From Streptomyces flaveus (GTDB lineage: Bacteria > Actinomycetota > Actinomycetes > Streptomycetales > Streptomycetaceae), in the NCBI RefSeq assembly GCF_014647675.1, contig NZ_BMPQ01000005.1:241340-305339 (forward strand): 64,000 nucleotides of DNA, read 5' to 3'. This document shows, in pieces, positions 49,920-63,963 of the stretch (the first letter of the stretch is position 1; every line of letters begins with the position of its first letter). The translations under genes were made by a program, and so were the position numbers. The notes under the pieces were generated by a model, which saw only the letters and a list, made by a program, of their open reading frames with translations, was not told the DNA's origin and did no database searches.

Positions 49920-51497
49920 ATGGGTGAGGTCTTCGCCGGCCGGTACGAACTGGTCGATCCGATCGGACGCGGGGGAGTCGGTGCGGTCTGGCGCGCCTGG
50001 GACCACCGGCGGCGCCGGTATGTGGCCGCCAAGGTTCTGCAACAGAGCGACGCGCACGCGCTGTTGCGCTTCGTGCGGGAGCAGGCGCTGCGGATCGATC
50101 ATCCGCATGTGCTTGCTCCCGCCAGCTGGGCGGCCGACGACGACAAGGTCCTGTTCACCATGGACCTGGTCGGCGGAGGCTCGCTGGTTCATCTGGTCGG
50201 GGATTACGGTCCCCTGCCGCCGATGTTCGTCTGCACTCTGCTCGACCAGCTGCTGGCGGGGCTTGCCGCGGTGCACGCGGAGGGGGTCGTGCATCGCGAT
50301 GTCAAGCCTGCCAACATCCTGCTGGAGGCGACCGGAACGGGCCGCCCGCGGCTGCGGCTGTCCGACTTCGGCATCGCGATGCGCCTGGGTGAGCCACGGC
50401 TGACGGAGACCAACTATGTGGTGGGGACGCCCGGTTACCTCGCGCCCGAGCAACTGCTGGGCGAGGAGCCGGACTTCCCCGCCGATCTGTTCGCCGTGGG
50501 TCTGGTCGCCCTCTATCTGCTGGAGGGCGCCAGGCCCGATGCCAAGGCGCTCATCGAGTACTTCGCGGCGCACGGCACCCCGGGTGCCCCGAAGGGCCTT
50601 CCGGAGCCGCTGTGGCAGGTCGTGGCGGCCCTGGTGCAGCCGGACCCACAGGCGCGGTTCCGCACCGCCACGGGGGCGCGCAAGGCGCTCGCCTCGGCCA
50701 GGGAGCTTCTGCAGGACCCCGGCCCCGACGACGAAGTGATCGAGATCTTCGACCAACTCGGCCCGCTTCCGCCGGGGTTCGGCCCGGAAGGTCCGCTCCC
50801 CGCGGGGTCCGGCCCGGGCGGCACACTCCCGACCACGTCTGACCGTGAGCAGACCAGCACTCCTCAGCACCCCGGTCCTGGCCACGGCAGCGCGACTCAG
50901 CACACCAACGCCGGCACCGCGCCGCCACATCCGCAGACGGGTGCCGTCTCGACTCCGGCCCGCGCGGGCGCCGTACCCCCTGACGGCACCCCCACGACCG
51001 ACGCCGTACCGCCTCCCCCGGCTCCCGATGCCGTACCCCCACAGCCCTCCCCGAAGTCCACGATGTCGGACACCGGCAGCTTCCACCTGCCGCCTCCGCC
51101 TCAGCCCCGGACAGCCACCTCTCATCCGCAGCAGCACCCGCGGCCGGCCCAACCACAGTTCCCCCCACAGCCCCAGCAACCAGCACAGCCACAGCAGGCC
51201 CCCACTCCCCTCAGCTCGTTCGCGCTCCCGGCTCCCGCCCATGCTCCGTCGTACGGGCCCACGCATGTGCCCTCCCCTCAGGCCGCGACCCCCGCGTCGC
51301 AGCCGCACGCATTCGCCTCTACTGGTTCGTACACCGCTCGCGACGTTCAGGTTCCGCCTCAGCCACAGCCAGTTGCGCGGCACCGTGGCAGGCGCGCGCT
51401 CCGGCGCCCCGGGCCGCCCGCGCAGGTGGCGATTCCGGTGCTGCTGCTCGCGCTGGTCTGCTTCGCGGTCGGGTTCTGGGCCCTGACTCAGATCTGA
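49920..51497 (+). CDS. Ser/Thr protein kinase with Pro-rich linker and C-terminal membrane anchor
   Basis: ATG 49920 gives 525 aa. The kinase domain (about 8-265) has GRGGVGAVW, the invariant Lys in YVAAKVL, HRDVKPANI, DFGIAM and GTPGYLAPEQ. About 200 residues of Pro/Gln/Ser/Thr-rich sequence follow, then a TM helix at the very end (VAIPVLLLALVCFAVGFWAL), so there is no large outer sensor domain. Input is therefore likely through the linker or a partner. Substrates are unknown. Confidence 0.9.
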   Translation: MGEVFAGRYELVDPIGRGGVGAVWRAWDHRRRRYVAAKVLQQSDAHALLRFVREQALRIDHPHVLAPASWAADDDKVLFTMDLVGGGSLVHLVGDYGPLPPMFVCTLLDQLLAGLAAVHAEGVVHRDVKPANILLEATGTGRPRLRLSDFGIAMRLGEPRLTETNYVVGTPGYLAPEQLLGEEPDFPADLFAVGLVALYLLEGARPDAKALIEYFAAHGTPGAPKGLPEPLWQVVAALVQPDPQARFRTATGARKALASARELLQDPGPDDEVIEIFDQLGPLPPGFGPEGPLPAGSGPGGTLPTTSDREQTSTPQHPGPGHGSATQHTNAGTAPPHPQTGAVSTPARAGAVPPDGTPTTDAVPPPPAPDAVPPQPSPKSTMSDTGSFHLPPPPQPRTATSHPQQHPRPAQPQFPPQPQQPAQPQQAPTPLSSFALPAPAHAPSYGPTHVPSPQAATPASQPHAFASTGSYTARDVQVPPQPQPVARHRGRRALRRPGPPAQVAIPVLLLALVCFAVGFWALTQI

Positions 51498-51590
51498 GCC
51501 CGCGAGGCCCGGACCTGAGGTCGCGGAGAGCCGGACCTGAGTCGGCGAAGCCCGGCTTGAGTCGGCCAGGCCCCGGCCTGAGTCGGCGAA
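51498..51590. repeat. Short imperfect tandem repeats (about 20-24 bp)
   Basis: Units like CCGGACCTGAGTCGGC recur about four times between the convergent kinase and secreted-protein genes. They may act as a termination zone or be slippage-generated. Confidence 0.55.
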
Positions 51591-52958
51591 CTACCGGGCC
51601 CGCGGCGGCTCGTACTCCCGTGCGACCGCACCGCCGGCCATCGCTGCCGCACCATCCGCCCGTCGCCGGGCGGCCACAGTCCACACCCCGAGCCCCAACA
51701 CGAGCACGCTCCCCGCGCCGATCCCGCCCGCGGCCACCAGCCTCATCGTTGTGTCGCTGTCCCCGCCGTCACGTCCGTCCGCCGCCGCGCCCTTGTCCCC
51801 CGCTGTGATGTCGAACACACCGCGAGGCCTGGCCACCCCCGCGTACGCCGGCTCGGCGCCCGCCGCCCCGCTCACCCGCACACGCAGCGTCAGCCCGAGC
51901 GGCCCGTCGCCGAACTTGTCGGCCGTCTCGGCGCCGAGATGCACGGCGAGGTAGTACCAGCCGGCGAACCGCATCCCGCTGACCTGGTTGTCGACGGTGT
52001 ACCGGTTCTCGTACGCGACCGCCGGCAGCGGCTCCAGGGCGGTCGACTTCGGTGTGCCGTCGTATCCGGTGTCGGCGTCGTCCACGAAGGCGCGCACGGG
52101 GTTGTAGAGCGACATGACGAGGGCGTTGCCCAGGGAGCCGTCGCCGTCGGCCGCGCCCAGTTCGGCCGTGGCGTAGAACTGTTGCCCCCAGTCGACCGGG
52201 ATCCGGTAGAAGCGCGTCTGCCCGGCCCGGATGCCGTCTTTCCAGACGCCCTGCTCGAGGGCGCGCGCCTCGTTGAAGCTCGTGCCGCCCCTGCGGATCT
52301 TCGGCGTGCCGCTGACGGGCTTGGGGGTGGCGGAGTTCCAGGTCTCGGGGGCGGTCGTCGGACCGGTCCTCTTCAGGGCGGGCTCGGACACGTACTGAAG
52401 CTCCAGGCTCCAGTCGTCCGGTGAGGAATCGGCTCGGCTGATGCGCTCCACGACCACGGTGTACGTCCCTGCCGTCCGGCAGGCGTACCCGCCGGCCCGG
52501 CGCGACGCCCAGGCCGTGAGGGGGCGCGGGCTCTCGGTGGGCCCGAAGCGGGCCACCTCGGCGTCTCCGGAGAAGCAACTGTGGCCGTCGGGGTCCTGGA
52601 GGGAGACCTTGAGGCCGTCCGAGGAGGCGACGTTCGTCCCCGTCCTGGGGAGGGCGGTGGCCGAGACGTACGCGTTGGAGACGTTGTCGAGCTGGAGGCG
52701 GTAGTAGACCTTCTCGTTGTTCTGGACGGAGCTCTTGTAGGTCTCGCCCGGGGCCAGTTGTACGGCTTCGGCCGCGTTCGGCGCGCCATCGATCCGCTGG
52801 GCGTCCTCGGCGAAGACGTACGGATCAGGCGTACCGGCTGCCATCCCCTGGCCGCGCGCCTGCCCCTGCATCGGTCCGGGCAGCGCCGCGACCGCGCACA
52901 GCGCCGCCACGCAGGTCAAGGCCGTACGGCCGCGCCACCACCCCGTGCGCCGCCTCAT
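51591..52958 (-). CDS. Secreted, C-terminally anchored protein of unknown function (455 aa)
   Basis: ATG 52958, chosen because GAGGGG lies about 9 bases upstream. A signal peptide (about 1-40, TALTCVAALCAVAALPG) leads to an outer region of two beta-rich repeats: both halves contain the pattern (Q/R)(N/T)....YR(L/I)..(D/V) followed by (S/T)A(T/E)A or LS, resembling bacterial pre-peptidase C-terminal-like domains. The end has a Gly/Asp-rich linker, one TM helix (about 405-430) and a basic tail. No catalytic motif is seen. Confidence 0.75.
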   Translation of the reverse strand: MRRRTGWWRGRTALTCVAALCAVAALPGPMQGQARGQGMAAGTPDPYVFAEDAQRIDGAPNAAEAVQLAPGETYKSSVQNNEKVYYRLQLDNVSNAYVSATALPRTGTNVASSDGLKVSLQDPDGHSCFSGDAEVARFGPTESPRPLTAWASRRAGGYACRTAGTYTVVVERISRADSSPDDWSLELQYVSEPALKRTGPTTAPETWNSATPKPVSGTPKIRRGGTSFNEARALEQGVWKDGIRAGQTRFYRIPVDWGQQFYATAELGAADGDGSLGNALVMSLYNPVRAFVDDADTGYDGTPKSTALEPLPAVAYENRYTVDNQVSGMRFAGWYYLAVHLGAETADKFGDGPLGLTLRVRVSGAAGAEPAYAGVARPRGVFDITAGDKGAAADGRDGGDSDTTMRLVAAGGIGAGSVLVLGLGVWTVAARRRADGAAAMAGGAVAREYEPPRAR

Positions 52959-53138
52959 CACGCGCCACCCCTCGTCGTAGCCCCGGATCGTCACCCACCG
53001 GGCTCCCGCGGACCGGCATCGTCATGCCCCGGACATCGCGAAGCCCCGACCATCCTGCCCCGCCCGCCATCGCGTCATCCCCCGCTTCGGCGACGCAAGC
53101 GCTTCCTGTGGGAGGACACGTGGAGGAACACGAAGACA

Positions 53139-53147
53139 TGTGGACAA
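53139..53147. promoter_or_regulatory. Single DnaA box
   Basis: TGTGGACAA is the exact inverse of TTGTCCACA. It lies in the 244-bp gap between the DLW-39 and secreted-protein genes. Confidence 0.45.
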
Positions 53148-53152
53148 CGAAA

Positions 53153-53178
53153 ACCCCGACCGCGAGGGCGGCCGGGGT
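53153..53178 (-). terminator. Terminator of the DLW-39 gene
   Basis: ACCCCG-A-CCGC (53153-53163) pairs with GCGG-C-CGGGGT (53168-53178), with one mismatch, 25 bp beyond the stop. Confidence 0.65.
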
Positions 53179-53202
53179 CTGTACTGGGACTGTCGTCGGT
53201 AC

Positions 53203-53331
53203 TCACGAACCCGTGGGCACGGAGTCAGTCGCCTCCGTCCACAGATCCTGCTCGGCGCGATCCGCCTGGATCTGGCGGTACACGAGGAGCCCGCCGATGG
53301 CGGCCAGTGCGACCAGGAGAAGCTTCTTCAC
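53203..53331 (-). CDS. DLW-39 family small membrane protein (42 aa)
   Basis: GTG 53331 after GAGGTC. One TM helix (KKLLLVALAAIGGLLVYRQI) and the defining DLW tripeptide in AEQDLWTEATD. The family is found in most actinomycetes, always near gyrA and tRNA-Ile/Ala. Its function is unknown. Confidence 0.88.
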   Translation of the reverse strand: MKKLLLVALAAIGGLLVYRQIQADRAEQDLWTEATDSVPTGS

Positions 53332-53375
53332 CGCGCGACCTCGTCTTTCCTTGACGTAGGGGACTTCTGGCGCCC

Positions 53376-53406
53376 GACTATACACACCGACCGATACCGA
53401 TCGGTG
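53376..53406 (-). promoter_or_regulatory. Promoter and dyad upstream of DLW-39
   Basis: On the minus strand a -10 hexamer TATAGT (53376-53381) is preceded directly by the dyad CACCGA...TCGGTG (53385-53406), which would overlap the -35 region. A repressor site is plausible. Confidence 0.4.
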
Positions 53407-53657
53407 ACCTGCGTCGGCCCTCAACTCCCGCCCGGCACGCAGCCGTAGAAGCGGACGCCATGGCTCCGACCGCAGAGCGACAACTCGCCACATTCTGCAA
53501 CTTTCAGCGCCTTTATCCACTCTACGGACTTCTTGGGTCCATCCGGGTGGTGTTCATCTGAAGAGCAACGCGCCACGAGCGTCGGTCCACCACTTCACGG
53601 TTCCCCTACACATCATGAGGAAAGTACGCAAATCACCCAACCCGAAAGTGAGGGACC

Positions 53658-53990
53658 GTGGCCAGGAACAAGGTCATGAAGCTGTGGACCGCAGTCATCA
53701 CCGCCTTCATCGCACTGTGCACGACGCTCGGACTCGTCACGACAGCCGGCGCGGCCACCGCGGTACCCCAGACCGAGTCCGCCCGCAATGCGAGCCCCAC
53801 GGTCACGGCCCCCGCGATGTCCGGCTGGGCCTTGTCCTTCAGCCGCACCCTGCCTCCCACCATGAAGCAACGCATCCACGCCGAGGCCCACGGCTCCGCC
53901 CCCAACTGCCGCCACCGCCCGCCGACGGACGTGGAGACCCCGTCCGAGGCCCAGGAGGCGGCGGACTCCGCCACCCCGTGCACGACCTGA
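53658..53990 (+). CDS. DUF6344 family small exported protein (110 aa)
   Basis: GTG 53658. A signal peptide (KLWTAVITAFIALCTTLGLV, TTAGA) with a likely cleavage site after AGA-A, followed by about 75 polar residues rich in Pro, Ala, Thr and charged groups. No catalytic motif. The 326-bp gap upstream, shared with DLW-39, holds its promoter. Function unknown. Confidence 0.7.
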   Translation: MARNKVMKLWTAVITAFIALCTTLGLVTTAGAATAVPQTESARNASPTVTAPAMSGWALSFSRTLPPTMKQRIHAEAHGSAPNCRHRPPTDVETPSEAQEAADSATPCTT

Positions 53991-54056
53991 CGTAGCCGCC
54001 GATCGTCCCTCGCAACCTCACAGCCGGGCGAACTTGCGTACGCCACAGGACACGAA

Positions 54057-54090
54057 GAAGACCCCCAACCGCGACTGGTTGGGGGTCTTC
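54057..54090 (-). terminator. Terminator of tRNA-Ile
   Basis: GAAGACCCCCAACC (54057-54070) and GGTTGGGGGTCTTC (54077-54090) form a perfect 14-bp stem, 6 bp beyond the tRNA 3' end. It may also stop the convergent DUF6344 transcript. Confidence 0.85.
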
Positions 54091-54096
54091 GTGGTG

Positions 54097-54170
54097 TGGG
54101 GCTAACAGGATTTGAACCTGTGGCCTCATCCTTATCAGGGATGCGCTCTAACCAACTGAGCTATAGCCCC
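54097..54170 (-). tRNA. tRNA-Ile (anticodon GAT)
   Basis: 74 nt. Acceptor GGGGCTA/TAGCCCC, D loop AGTTGGTTAGA, anticodon loop CTGATAA, T arm AGGTTCAAATCCT, discriminator A. CCA is not encoded. Confidence 0.95.
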
Positions 54171-54210
54171 GCCGCGCTCTGCGGTGTACGTCCCGCGCGC
54201 TGACCTCTGA

Positions 54211-54239
54211 AGATTAGCGCACCTCCGGGTCAGTCCCAA
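54211..54239 (-). promoter_or_regulatory. Promoter of tRNA-Ile
   Basis: On the minus strand TTGGGA (54234-54239), a 17-bp spacer and TAATCT (54211-54216) lie 41 bp upstream of the tRNA. The element GCTAATCTTC is also found before tRNA-Leu. Confidence 0.6.
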
Positions 54240-54335
54240 AATCGATATCCGACGTGGCCTCATGCCGGCCCGGACAGCGTTGGAACGCATCCCTGGCAAG
54301 GATGTGCTCACACCGTCAAGAGGCCCCGAAGACGG

Positions 54336-55055
54336 TTACTCGTCCTCCGCGAGCGTCAGCTCGATACCGCCGACGAAGCCCGCGGAGAGGTTGTAGATGA
54401 ACGCGCCGAGGGTGGCGAGCGCGGTGGCGAGGACGACGTCGATGACCGCGATGATCGACGTGAAGATGAGCACGCGCGGCAGCGACAGGAAGGACTGCAG
54501 ATCGAAGCCGTTGGACTCGTTCGAGCCCGTGGCCTCGGAGATCGTGCCGCCCACCGTGGAGAAGACGCCCATGGCGTCCATGACCATCCACAGCACCGCG
54601 GACGCGACGATCGTGCAGATGCCGAGCGCGATGGAGAGCAGGAAGCTGACCTTCATCACCGACCAGGGGTCGGCCTTGGCCACTCGAAGGCGCGCCTTGC
54701 GGGTGCGAGGTGTCGTACTCGCCCCGGTGCGCGGCCGGCGGACGGCGCCGGCCGCCGGCGGTGGTGGCGGCTGTGTCGGGTACGCCTGCGGCGGGTGGTA
54801 CGGCTGAGCGGGCTGCTGGGGCTGCCGCTCGCCGGGCAAGGGCGAACCGGAAGCCGGGGGCACCGGCGCGCCTGGGGCCGCGCCCGCCGCGTACTGCGGC
54901 GTCTGCGCGCCTCGGGTGTCCGTCACAGTTGCCCCCTGGGATCCATGTGCGTCATGGGAGTCATTGGAGTCGTGGGAGTCCTTCGCATCCGTGGCGGGGC
55001 CACGGCCGCCGTCCGTCTCCGTACCGGTCGATCCGGCGCCCGTGGCTCCGCTCAC
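54336..55055 (-). CDS. DUF3566 transmembrane protein
   Basis: GTG 55055, 239 aa. A 130-residue disordered N-terminus rich in Asp/Ser/His and then Pro/Gln precedes the DUF3566 domain (about 120-235) with two TM helices (SFLLSIALGICTIVASAVLW and FTSIIAVIDVVLATALATLG). Conserved next to gyrA throughout actinobacteria (CwsA-like position). Thought to be involved in the envelope or division, but unproven. Confidence 0.88.
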   Translation of the reverse strand: MSGATGAGSTGTETDGGRGPATDAKDSHDSNDSHDAHGSQGATVTDTRGAQTPQYAAGAAPGAPVPPASGSPLPGERQPQQPAQPYHPPQAYPTQPPPPPAAGAVRRPRTGASTTPRTRKARLRVAKADPWSVMKVSFLLSIALGICTIVASAVLWMVMDAMGVFSTVGGTISEATGSNESNGFDLQSFLSLPRVLIFTSIIAVIDVVLATALATLGAFIYNLSAGFVGGIELTLAEDE

Positions 55056-55073
55056 GATGACTCACTCCTCGCG

Positions 55074-57665
<2,592 letters not shown>

Positions 57666-57707
57666 TGCTGGTGAAGATCCTTTCTGGTGCGGTCAGCTGA
57701 GACCGAC

Positions 57708-60060
<2,353 letters not shown>

Positions 60061-60603
60061 TCACTCGTAGGTGTCGCCGGGACCCTTGCTGCCGGGCGCG
60101 CGCAGGGGGCCGAAGCGGCGGACGGGACCCCCGGGACCATGCACCTTGATCAGCTGCACCGTGCCGTGGCCGAGGTCCTCGTTCAGGCGGGCCACCAGCT
60201 GCGGGGCGAGCAGGCGCAGATTCGTCGCCCACGCCGTGGAATCGCACCGTACGGCGAGGATCCGCTCGTCCTCGTCGTACTTCTCGGGTACGCAGTGCTT
60301 GGCCAGGTCGTCCCCGACGATCTGAGGCCACCGGCCCATGACCCCGCCCACAGCGGCCGGAGTCTCCCAACCGCGCTCGGTGATCAGCCGGTTGATGGCG
60401 GAGCCGAGCGCCATCGGATCGCGGCCGTCGGCGCGCGCGCCGGAGCGCAGGCCACCACGCCGCGCCTGCTTCTTCTGCTGCGCCGCGTCTCCACGCGCGC
60501 GTGCCTGCTCTTTCGCCGCGCGCAGGGCCACGCGCGCGAGGTCCACGCCGGACGGTTCGGGAGACTTGGGGCTCTTCTCCGGTTCCGGTGTGTTTTTGCT
60601 CAT
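60061..60603 (-). CDS. dciA: DciA family (DUF721) helicase loader-type protein
   Basis: ATG 60603 overlaps the recF stop (ATGA); 180 aa. A long basic disordered N-terminus (about 1-70) leads to the DUF721/DciA KH-like domain ([40 protein letters not shown]). DciA is the ancestral bacterial helicase operator that helps load DnaB at the origin. Position between recF and gyrB is typical of actinobacteria. Confidence 0.9.
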   Translation of the reverse strand: MSKNTPEPEKSPKSPEPSGVDLARVALRAAKEQARARGDAAQQKKQARRGGLRSGARADGRDPMALGSAINRLITERGWETPAAVGGVMGRWPQIVGDDLAKHCVPEKYDEDERILAVRCDSTAWATNLRLLAPQLVARLNEDLGHGTVQLIKVHGPGGPVRRFGPLRAPGSKGPGDTYE

Positions 60604-61724
60604 ACGCGCTCCACCGTGCCCTCCGCCACCACGTACCGCGTCCCCGTCAGCACGGCCGGTACATCGTCGTCGACCGCCGCCGTCACCAGGACCTGCTCAC
60701 CCGGCGCGACCAGCTCGGCAAGACGTTCGCGGCGCCGGGTGTCCAGCTCGGCGAACACGTCGTCGAGGACCAGCACCGGCTCATTGCCCTCGGCCCGCAA
60801 CAGGTCGTACGAGGCCAGGCGCAGCGCCAGCGCGTACGACCAGGACTCGCCGTGTGACGCATATCCCTTCGCGGGCATCTGGCCAAGCTTGAGCAACAGC
60901 TCGTCCCTGTGCGGGCCGACCAGCGTGACGCCCCGCTCGATCTCCTGCTTACGGGACTCCTCCAGGGCCGCCATCAGCTGCTCGTACAGCTCCTCGCGCG
61001 CGTGGCCGACGATTTCGGGCGAGGAGGGCTTGTACTCCAGGGCAACGGGGCCGCCGCCGGGCGCCAGCTGCTCGTACGCCTTGTCGGCCAGCGGCTGAAG
61101 CGCGGCTATCAGATCGAGCCGCTGCGCGAGCAACTCGGCGCCCACGCGCGCGAGATGCTGGTCCCACACATCAAGTGTGGACAGATCCATGGATCGGCCG
61201 CCGTGGCGGCGGGCCAGCGCGGCCGATTTCAGGAGCGTGTTCCGCTGCCTGAGTACGCGCTCGTAGTCGGAGCGCACGCCCGCCATTCGCGGGGCGCGCG
61301 CGGTGATCAGCTCGTCGAGGAAACGTCGGCGCTCGCCCGGGTCGCCCTTGACGAGCGCAAGATCCTCGGGGGCGAACAGCACGGTTCGTACGATGCCGAG
61401 TACGTCACGGGGTCTGACCTGCGACGACCTGTTGATACGGGCGCGATTCGCCTTTCCGGGGTTCAGCTCCAGCTCGACGAGCTGCTGGCGCTCACCCTGC
61501 CGAACCTGCGCCCGGATGATCGCGCGGTCCGCGCCCACCCGTACAAGAGGCGCATCGGAGGAGACGCGATGGCTGCCGAGGGTCGCCAGATAGCCGACCG
61601 CCTCGACGAGGTTCGTCTTGCCCTGTCCGTTGGGGCCCACGAACGCCGTGACGCCCGGATCGAGCGCGACCTCGACCTGGGCGTACGAGCGGAAGTCGGC
61701 CAGCGACAGATGCGTGACGTGCAT
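60600..61724 (-). CDS. recF: RecF DNA repair and replication protein
   Basis: ATG 61724, 374 aa. ABC-type SMC-like ATPase: Walker [14 protein letters not shown] (about 31-43), ABC signature and Walker [15 protein letters not shown] near 315-328. It loads RecA at gaps with RecO and RecR and is usual in the dnaA-dnaN-recF-gyrB order, here with gnd between dnaN and recF. Confidence 0.97.
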   Translation of the reverse strand: MHVTHLSLADFRSYAQVEVALDPGVTAFVGPNGQGKTNLVEAVGYLATLGSHRVSSDAPLVRVGADRAIIRAQVRQGERQQLVELELNPGKANRARINRSSQVRPRDVLGIVRTVLFAPEDLALVKGDPGERRRFLDELITARAPRMAGVRSDYERVLRQRNTLLKSAALARRHGGRSMDLSTLDVWDQHLARVGAELLAQRLDLIAALQPLADKAYEQLAPGGGPVALEYKPSSPEIVGHAREELYEQLMAALEESRKQEIERGVTLVGPHRDELLLKLGQMPAKGYASHGESWSYALALRLASYDLLRAEGNEPVLVLDDVFAELDTRRRERLAELVAPGEQVLVTAAVDDDVPAVLTGTRYVVAEGTVERV

Positions 61725-61783
61725 GGTCGTTCGCCGACCTCCCCAACGTGATGCTTCCGGTTGCCTCCGGCCTGTCCCCTGCT

Positions 61784-61832
61784 TGTGGACGACCAGGTCA
61801 TCCCAGGTGTGGAGAACCCGGGATGTGGACTA
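61784..61832. promoter_or_regulatory. Three near-consensus DnaA boxes upstream of recF
   Basis: TGTGGACGA (61784-61792), TGTGGAGAA (61808-61816) and TGTGGACTA (61824-61832) are each one mismatch from inverted TTGTCCACA, in the same orientation, in the gap between gnd and recF. The last overlaps the gnd stop codon. Confidence 0.45.
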
Positions 61833-62705
61833 CTTCTTCTCGACCGCGTGGCCGCCAAACTGGTTCCGCAGCGCCGCGATCATCTTCATCTGCGGCGAAT
61901 CGTCCTGCCGGGACGAGAAGCGCGCGAAGAGCGACGCGGTGATCGCCGGCAGCGGAACCGCGTTGTCGATGGCCGCTTCCACAGTCCAGCGGCCCTCTCC
62001 GGAATCCTGTGCATAACCCTTGAGCTGCTCCAGGTGCTCGTCCTCGTCGAGGGCGTTGACCGCCAGGTCGAGCAGCCAGGAGCGGATGACCGTGCCCTCC
62101 TGCCAGGAGCGGAAGACCTCGCGTACATCGGTGACGGAGTCGGCGGCCTGCAGGAGCTCCCAGCCCTCGGCGTAGGCCTGCATCATCGCGTACTCGATGC
62201 CGTTGTGGACCATCTTCGCGAAGTGCCCGGCGCCCACCTTGCCCGCGTGCACGGCGCCCGCGTCGCCCTCCGGCTTGAGCGCGTCGAGGACCGGCCGCAC
62301 CTTGGCTATGTTCTCGGCGTCGCCGCCGTACATCAGCGCATAGCCGTTCTCCAGGCCCCAGACGCCGCCTGAGACACCGCAGTCGACGAAGCCGATGCCC
62401 TTGGCCGCCAGCTCCTCGGCGTGCCTCTCGTCATCCGTCCAGCGCGAATTGCCGCCGTCCACGACGACATCGCCGGGCTCCAGGAGATCGGCGAGCTCGT
62501 CGATGGTGGACTGGGTCGCCGCCCCGGCCGGGACCATCACCCACACCACGCGAGGAGCGTCGAGCTTGCCCACAAGCTCCTCGATGCTGTGGACATCGGC
62601 GAGGTCCGGGTTGCGGTCGTATCCGAAGACGGTGTGACCTGCGCGGCGTATGCGCTCGCGCATATTGCCGCCCATCTTGCCGAGACCGACGAGACCGAGC
62701 TCCAT
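61830..62705 (-). CDS. gnd: 6-phosphogluconate dehydrogenase, decarboxylating, short actinobacterial type
   Basis: ATG 62705, 291 aa; the short form, typical of NAD-preferring GndA-like enzymes, compared with about 470 aa for the NADP form. Rossmann motif GLVGLGKMGGNM, substrate motif VDGGNSRWTDDE, CGVSGGVWGLENGYALMYGG and KMVHNGIEYAMMQAYAEG. It oxidises 6-phosphogluconate to ribulose 5-phosphate and CO2. Its place between dnaN and recF is conserved in Streptomyces. Confidence 0.93.
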   Translation of the reverse strand: MELGLVGLGKMGGNMRERIRRAGHTVFGYDRNPDLADVHSIEELVGKLDAPRVVWVMVPAGAATQSTIDELADLLEPGDVVVDGGNSRWTDDERHAEELAAKGIGFVDCGVSGGVWGLENGYALMYGGDAENIAKVRPVLDALKPEGDAGAVHAGKVGAGHFAKMVHNGIEYAMMQAYAEGWELLQAADSVTDVREVFRSWQEGTVIRSWLLDLAVNALDEDEHLEQLKGYAQDSGEGRWTVEAAIDNAVPLPAITASLFARFSSRQDDSPQMKMIAALRNQFGGHAVEKK

Positions 62706-62832
62706 CAGGGGGTTCCTTCACTGACGACGTGGCGTGAGGGCACTTTCGTACCTGCGTCCGAGCCTAAACCCGGACGCTCCCGCACATCTGTGGGCATAGC
62801 CGCTCAGACGTACGCCCTCAACTGCGGACTCG

Positions 62833-63963
62833 TCAGCCGCTCAGCCGCACCGGCATGATCAGGTACTTGTACGCCTCGTCCGCTTCCGCGTCCACGGCTG
62901 GCTTGCCGCTGAGGAGCGCCGGCTTGGTGGACGTCGTGAAGGAGAGCTGGGCCACCGGAGAGTCGATGGCGCTGAGGCCGTCGAGCAGGAAGGTCGGGTT
63001 GAAGGCGATCGAGACGTCGTCGCCCTCCAGCTGGGCGTCCACCCTTTCCACAGCCTGTGCGTCGTCGCTGGAACCGGCCTCCAGGATCAGCACACCCTGC
63101 TCGAAGGAGAGCCGCACCGGGGTGTTCCGCTCGGCGACCAGGGCCACGCGCTTGACGGCCTCCACGAAGGGGGCGGTCTCGATGACGGCGATCGAGTTGA
63201 ACTCTGTCGGGAACAGCGAGCGGTACTTCGGGAGGTCGCCCTCCAGCAGGCGCGTGGTCGTACGCCGTCCCGCGCCCTCGAAGCCGATCAGGCCCTCGCC
63301 CGCGCCCGAACCGGACAGCGCCAGGATCACACTGTCGCCGCTCGTGAGGGCCTTGGCGGTGTCCAGGAGCGTCTTGGCGGGCACCAGGGCGACCGCGGAC
63401 GCCTCCGGGTTCTCCGGCTTCCACAAGAACTCGCGGACCGCGAAGCGGTAGCGGTCGGTGGACGCCAGCGTGACCGTGTCGCCCTCGATCTCGATGCGTA
63501 CGCCGGTGAGGACGGGCAGCGTGTCGTCGCGGCCGGCGGCGATGGCCACCTGGGCGGCTGCGGAGGCGAAGACCTCACCGGGGACCGTGCCCGTGGCCGA
63601 CGGCATCTGTGGCAGCGCCGGGTACTCCTCCACAGGCAGTGTGTGGAGCGTGAAGCGCGATGAGCCGCAGACCACCGTCGCCCGTACACCGTCTGTGGAA
63701 ATCTCCACCGGCCGGTTGGGCAGGGCGCGGCAGATGTCGGCGAGCAGGCGCCCGGAGACGAGCACCGTGCCTTCCTCGTCGACCTCGGCGTCCACGGAGA
63801 CGCGCGCCGAGACCTCGTAGTCGAAGCTGGACAGGCTCAGCGCGCCCTCCTCCGCCTTCAGCAGAAGGCCGGCGAGCACAGGCGCCGGCGGTCGTGCCGG
63901 GAGGCTGCGTGCCGCCCAGGCCACTGCCTCCGCGAGTACGTCGCGTTCCACCCGGATCTTCAC
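62833..63963 (-). CDS. dnaN: DNA polymerase III beta subunit (sliding clamp)
   Basis: GTG 63963, 376 aa, the normal size. Three clamp repeats are present, ending YLIMPVRL, the conserved C-terminus that forms the partner-binding pocket. The ring tethers DNA polymerase III and other partners. oriC and dnaA are expected immediately upstream of this gene, beyond the window. Confidence 0.98.
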   Translation of the reverse strand: MKIRVERDVLAEAVAWAARSLPARPPAPVLAGLLLKAEEGALSLSSFDYEVSARVSVDAEVDEEGTVLVSGRLLADICRALPNRPVEISTDGVRATVVCGSSRFTLHTLPVEEYPALPQMPSATGTVPGEVFASAAAQVAIAAGRDDTLPVLTGVRIEIEGDTVTLASTDRYRFAVREFLWKPENPEASAVALVPAKTLLDTAKALTSGDSVILALSGSGAGEGLIGFEGAGRRTTTRLLEGDLPKYRSLFPTEFNSIAVIETAPFVEAVKRVALVAERNTPVRLSFEQGVLILEAGSSDDAQAVERVDAQLEGDDVSIAFNPTFLLDGLSAIDSPVAQLSFTTSTKPALLSGKPAVDAEADEAYKYLIMPVRLSG

